From Actinomycetes bacterium (lineage in GTDB: Bacteria > Actinomycetota > Actinomycetes > JAHEKZ01): a DNA stretch of 7,446 bases. Below, piece after piece: positions 5,488 through 7,446 of the stretch (its first letter is position 1; the number at the start of each line of letters is the position of its first letter). The DNA is taken from the NCBI GenBank assembly GCA_027117675.1, contig JAJAYM010000360.1:1-7446 (forward strand), given 5' to 3'. The notes under the pieces are model-generated. The model saw nothing but the letters and a program-made list of their open reading frames with translations. It did not search any database and was not told the origin of the DNA. The position numbers and the translations under genes were made by a program.

Positions 5488-6936
5488 GTGACTGATCCGA
5501 CGCCGCCGCGCTGGCGCACCAGCTTGTGGCGTGGCGAGACAGCGCCGATCCCCGTCGTTCGGGCACCTACCCGTGCGGTCTACCCCACGCATCGGCCAGG
5601 ACAGGACGCGTCGCTCGCCGCGGTCGACCAAGGTGCATCGCTCGCCCTTCGCGTCGGCACGCTGCTGCTGTCCGGCGGCGCATCAACCGAAGAGATCGAA
5701 GCAGCGGTGTTCGCCGTGGGAACAGCAGTTGGTCTCGGCGTCTTCGAGGTGGACATCACCTACGGGTCGATCATCCTCAGCGTCGCTCCCAACGGCGAGC
5801 GGCCAGGGTTCACCGATATGCGGGTCGTGCGCGGTCGCTCAACGCACTTCGCGCGGGTCGCTGCCGCGCATCAGCTCGTGCTCGACCTGTCAGAAGGACG
5901 GTTGCGACCCGACGACGTTGACGACCGGTTGTCCGAGATCGAGCAGTTGAGACGGCCCTACCCCCGGTGGTTCGTCATCATCGCTTTCGGCGCGCTCTCG
6001 GCAGGCATCACCGTGCAACTGGGTGCACTGTCGACTGACGGAGCTGAACGGCTCAATCCCAAAGACTTCTTGACGCCGGCCGTCGCCTTCTTTGCGGCCG
6101 TTGCGACCGGCTTCGTCGGCAACCTCATGGCCCGTCGACGCATTCCGTCGTTTTTCGTCAACTTGGTCCTGGCCTTCGGGTCGGCCCTGATCGCAGTCGG
6201 CGTTACCCAGATCGAGACGACGTCAGATGAAATCCGAGTGAAGACGTCGCTGGTGATTGTCGGCGGCATCATTGCGCTGCTACCCGGGATGAGTCTCATG
6301 GTCGCCGCTCAGGAGGCGATCGGCTCCTTTGCCGTTACCGCCGCCGCGCGCATCGTTGAACTCACCTTCTCCACGATCGGCATCGTGTCCGGCGTGCTTC
6401 TGGGGTTGATCATCGCCGATGAACTGGGCGTCGAAATGGCGGACGCCCTCCGGCTCGACAGCAACGCGACGACCATCACAACCGCGGTCGTCGCAGCCTC
6501 CGTCGCGGCGGCTGCCGCGGCCATCACGTACCAGTCGCCAGGACGCCTGGCGCTGGTAGGAGGTGCGCTGGCTGGGCTCGGCATCTTCGTCGACTTCACC
6601 TTTGCGAACATCATCAACAGTCCAGGGGCGACCACGGCCGTCGCCGCCATCGCGATCGGGTTCGCGAGTCGGCTCTTCAGCGCACGACTCCGCGTGCCCC
6701 CGGTACTACTCACCGCCGCTGGGATCATTCCCCTGCTACCCGGGCTGGCCGTCTACCAAGGCCTGCTCGCGTTGAGTCGCAATGATCCCGACAAGGGGAT
6801 CCCGACGCTGGTCGAAGCTGCAACAATTGCGATCGCGCTCGCCGCCGGCGTCCTGCTCGGGCAGCTGCTGGCCGGACGTCTCCTGCGCGTGCCGTCGCTC
6901 ATTCCCCCTCGCAGCCTGGGGCGCGGACGTCGCTGA
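5488..6936 (+). CDS. thrE: Threonine/serine exporter family protein (ThrE)
   Basis: A 482-residue inner-membrane protein matching ThrE of Corynebacterium glutamicum in length and plan. ThrE exports L-threonine and L-serine, driven by the membrane potential. Residues 1-40 are a Pro/Arg-rich cytoplasmic tail. Residues 43-155 form the soluble ThrE domain (SLALRVGTLLLSGGAS at 51-66, EVDITYGSIILSV at 87-99). About ten membrane helices follow: near 161-181, 195-215, 221-240, 253-272, 289-310, 330-347, 353-375, 382-398, 405-427 and 441-463. The motif GGIIALLPGMSLM (259-271) is echoed by AGIIPLLPGLAVY (411-423), the expected internal similarity between the two halves. GTG 5488 is chosen by its -10 spacing. 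The nearest in-frame alternative is much further in. It follows the lipid-kinase gene by 26 bases, and two hairpins lie downstream. Confidence 0.93.
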   Translation: MTDPTPPRWRTSLWRGETAPIPVVRAPTRAVYPTHRPGQDASLAAVDQGASLALRVGTLLLSGGASTEEIEAAVFAVGTAVGLGVFEVDITYGSIILSVAPNGERPGFTDMRVVRGRSTHFARVAAAHQLVLDLSEGRLRPDDVDDRLSEIEQLRRPYPRWFVIIAFGALSAGITVQLGALSTDGAERLNPKDFLTPAVAFFAAVATGFVGNLMARRRIPSFFVNLVLAFGSALIAVGVTQIETTSDEIRVKTSLVIVGGIIALLPGMSLMVAAQEAIGSFAVTAAARIVELTFSTIGIVSGVLLGLIIADELGVEMADALRLDSNATTITTAVVAASVAAAAAAITYQSPGRLALVGGALAGLGIFVDFTFANIINSPGATTAVAAIAIGFASRLFSARLRVPPVLLTAAGIIPLLPGLAVYQGLLALSRNDPDKGIPTLVEAATIAIALAAGVLLGQLLAGRLLRVPSLIPPRSLGRGRR

Positions 6937-6997
6937 TGCTGCACGGAATTACCCGATCGGCCCAGCGTTTGGGTGTAACGAAGGCTCCCGCCGCAGA

Positions 6998-7026
6998 CAC
7001 GATGACCAGGTGACGTGATCATCGTG
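6998..7026 (+). terminator. First hairpin after thrE
   Basis: CACGATGA (6998-7005) and TCATCGTG (7019-7026) are perfect 8-bp inverted repeats around a 13-base loop, 61 bases after the thrE stop. It is followed three bases later by a stronger hairpin. No T-run is present. Confidence 0.4.
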
Positions 7027-7146
7027 CATAGAGGTGGCCGTCGAGCGCCACCTCTGCCCCTGTCCGGCCACGTCGGGTGCGAGCCGATCTACCGCACAGC
7101 ACGGCTCGAGGACGCCGTGCGGATCGTCATCCGCGTCGCGGCCTGA
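7015..7146 (+). CDS. Doubtful 43-residue ORF just before the PIN-like remnant
   Basis: From GTG 7015 a frame runs to TGA 7144-7146. Its second half, CEPIYRTARLEDAVRIVIRVAA, has a balanced composition with a helix-like LEDAVRIVIRVAA, unlike the surrounding sequence, and ends three bases before the ATG of the PIN-like remnant. AGGTG (7008-7012) is a poor, close ribosome site, and two hairpins overlap its first half. It may be the leftover 3' end of a partner gene (for example an antitoxin or DNA-binding protein) of the PIN-like gene. I do not recognise a family. Confidence 0.25.
   Translation: MIIVHRGGRRAPPLPLSGHVGCEPIYRTARLEDAVRIVIRVAA
7030..7055 (+). terminator. Probable transcription terminator hairpin after thrE
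   Basis: AGAGGTGGC (7030-7038) and GCCACCTCT (7047-7055) are perfect 9-bp inverted repeats with an 8-base loop. It is the strongest compact stem in the 510-base region after thrE. The hairpin lacks a U-tract, as is common in actinobacteria, and could work from both sides. It lies inside the doubtful small ORF 7015-7146, so the two readings compete. Confidence 0.55.
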
Positions 7147-7149
7147 GCC

Positions 7150-7356
7150 ATGGGCTTGGGGCATCCTCCAGGATTGCCGCCATTCGTCCTGGACCGAAGT
7201 CTCGGTCGTCGGCAGGTGGCCACACTGCTCCGAGCCGCAGGCCTGTCGTCGGTCCAACCGAGGTCCACCACCGCACGCCACCGACGCTGTCCCGACCAAC
7301 CCCTGCCACCACGCACGCCACGCGCCACGCGCTACGCGCTACGCGAGTATCTTTGA
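7150..7356 (+). pseudogene. Truncated PIN-like toxin-type protein remnant
   Basis: The frame from ATG 7150 begins MGLGHPPGLPPFVLDRSLG and continues RRQVATLLRAAGL. PFVLDRSLGRR-V--LLRAAG is the N-terminal signature I know from PIN-like domain proteins of actinobacteria, where the Asp of LDRS is the first metal-binding acidic residue of a predicted RNase. Full members have roughly 130-150 residues with further acidic motifs. Here the similarity stops after about residue 34, and the rest (35-68) is Arg/Pro/Thr-rich and runs into a heptamer tandem repeat. I therefore call it a 3'-truncated remnant. No continuation was seen in the other frames downstream. The family call rests on memory of the motif only. 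Confidence 0.4.
7316..7343 (+). repeat. Heptamer tandem repeat, four copies
   Basis: Two copies of CGCCACG (7316-7322, 7323-7329) are followed by two copies of CGCTACG (7330-7336, 7337-7343), differing by a single C/T. The pairwise pattern suggests stepwise expansion by replication slippage. It lies between the PIN-like remnant and the promoter at the right edge. Confidence 0.8.
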
Positions 7357-7373
7357 TGAGTCAACGCGGTGCC

Positions 7374-7402
7374 TTGACCGTGTCCGTGACCTGCCGCATA
7401 CT
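7374..7402 (+). promoter_or_regulatory. Strong housekeeping-type promoter reading out of the window
   Basis: TTGACC (7374-7379) and CATACT (7397-7402) are separated by exactly 17 bases, the best consensus promoter in the window. Transcription would start near 7409, giving a leader of about 38 bases or more that is clearly richer in A/T (for example GAATATTATTT at 7406-7416) than the rest of the window. The leader ends in GGAGGG (7441-7446), a strong Shine-Dalgarno for a plus-strand gene whose start codon must lie just beyond the edge. Confidence 0.65.
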
Positions 7403-7440
7403 GACGAATATTATTTCGGGCATCAATCTTCAGGTAATGC

Positions 7441-7446
7441 GGAGGG
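7441..7446 (+). promoter_or_regulatory. Shine-Dalgarno for a gene beginning beyond the window
   Basis: GGAGGG closes the window and matches the anti-Shine-Dalgarno well. With the promoter 40 bases upstream it implies a start codon within about 5-10 bases after the edge. The gene itself is not visible. Confidence 0.5.

Noticed and set aside
6949..7299. 116-residue minus-strand ORF after thrE
   Set aside because: Composition is Cys/His/Gly/Arg-rich without motifs, and the opposite strand holds a recognisable PIN-like segment and terminator hairpins.
1..7446. CRISPR array, tRNA, rRNA, insertion sequence or phage attachment site
   Set aside because: No regularly spaced repeats, no tRNA-like cloverleaf with its conserved T-loop, no transposase and no flanking long inverted or direct repeats were seen.

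Overview
The window is GC-rich and looks actinobacterial (Actinomycetota). The best taxonomic marker is a complete WhiB-family iron-sulfur regulator, a family confined to actinobacteria and their phages. Strong third-position G/C bias, frequent GTG starts and genes that appear to lack leaders fit this. I cannot place it below phylum level.

Layout, left to right: the last 43 codons of an unidentified, possibly secreted protein (to 133); a short gap; whiB (308-556); a two-domain Sua5-type threonylcarbamoyl-AMP synthase (611-1588); an unrecognised Rossmann-fold protein (1599-2879) whose reading frame continues past one in-frame TAA to 3122; a secreted L,D-transpeptidase-like protein (3214-3993); a minus-strand CrtO-type membrane acyltransferase (4516-3977) that overlaps it tail to tail; a divergently transcribed diacylglycerol/lipid kinase-family protein (4565-5461); and a ThrE-type threonine/serine exporter (5488-6936). 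The last 510 bases hold two adjacent hairpins, a small doubtful ORF, a truncated PIN-like toxin remnant, a heptamer tandem repeat and a good promoter with a Shine-Dalgarno sequence for a gene starting just beyond the window.

Functionally this is mostly chromosomal housekeeping plus envelope genes: tRNA t6A modification (Sua5), redox or developmental regulation (WhiB), peptidoglycan crosslinking (L,D-transpeptidase), lipid or carotenoid acylation (CrtO-like), lipid phosphorylation (DagK family) and amino-acid export (ThrE). No phage, CRISPR, insertion sequence, rRNA or tRNA gene was seen. I found no clear new multi-gene system.

The most notable observations are small-scale. A 14-bp tandem duplication at the sua5/Rossmann junction creates a five-codon mini-cistron joined by ATGA overlaps on both sides. 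A single stop codon apparently truncates the Rossmann protein. An 8-bp inverted repeat covers the sua5 start codon. Several genes have a -10-like hexamer ending 6-7 bases before the start codon, as expected for leaderless mRNAs. A 12-bp palindrome lies in the crtO/dagK divergent promoter region.
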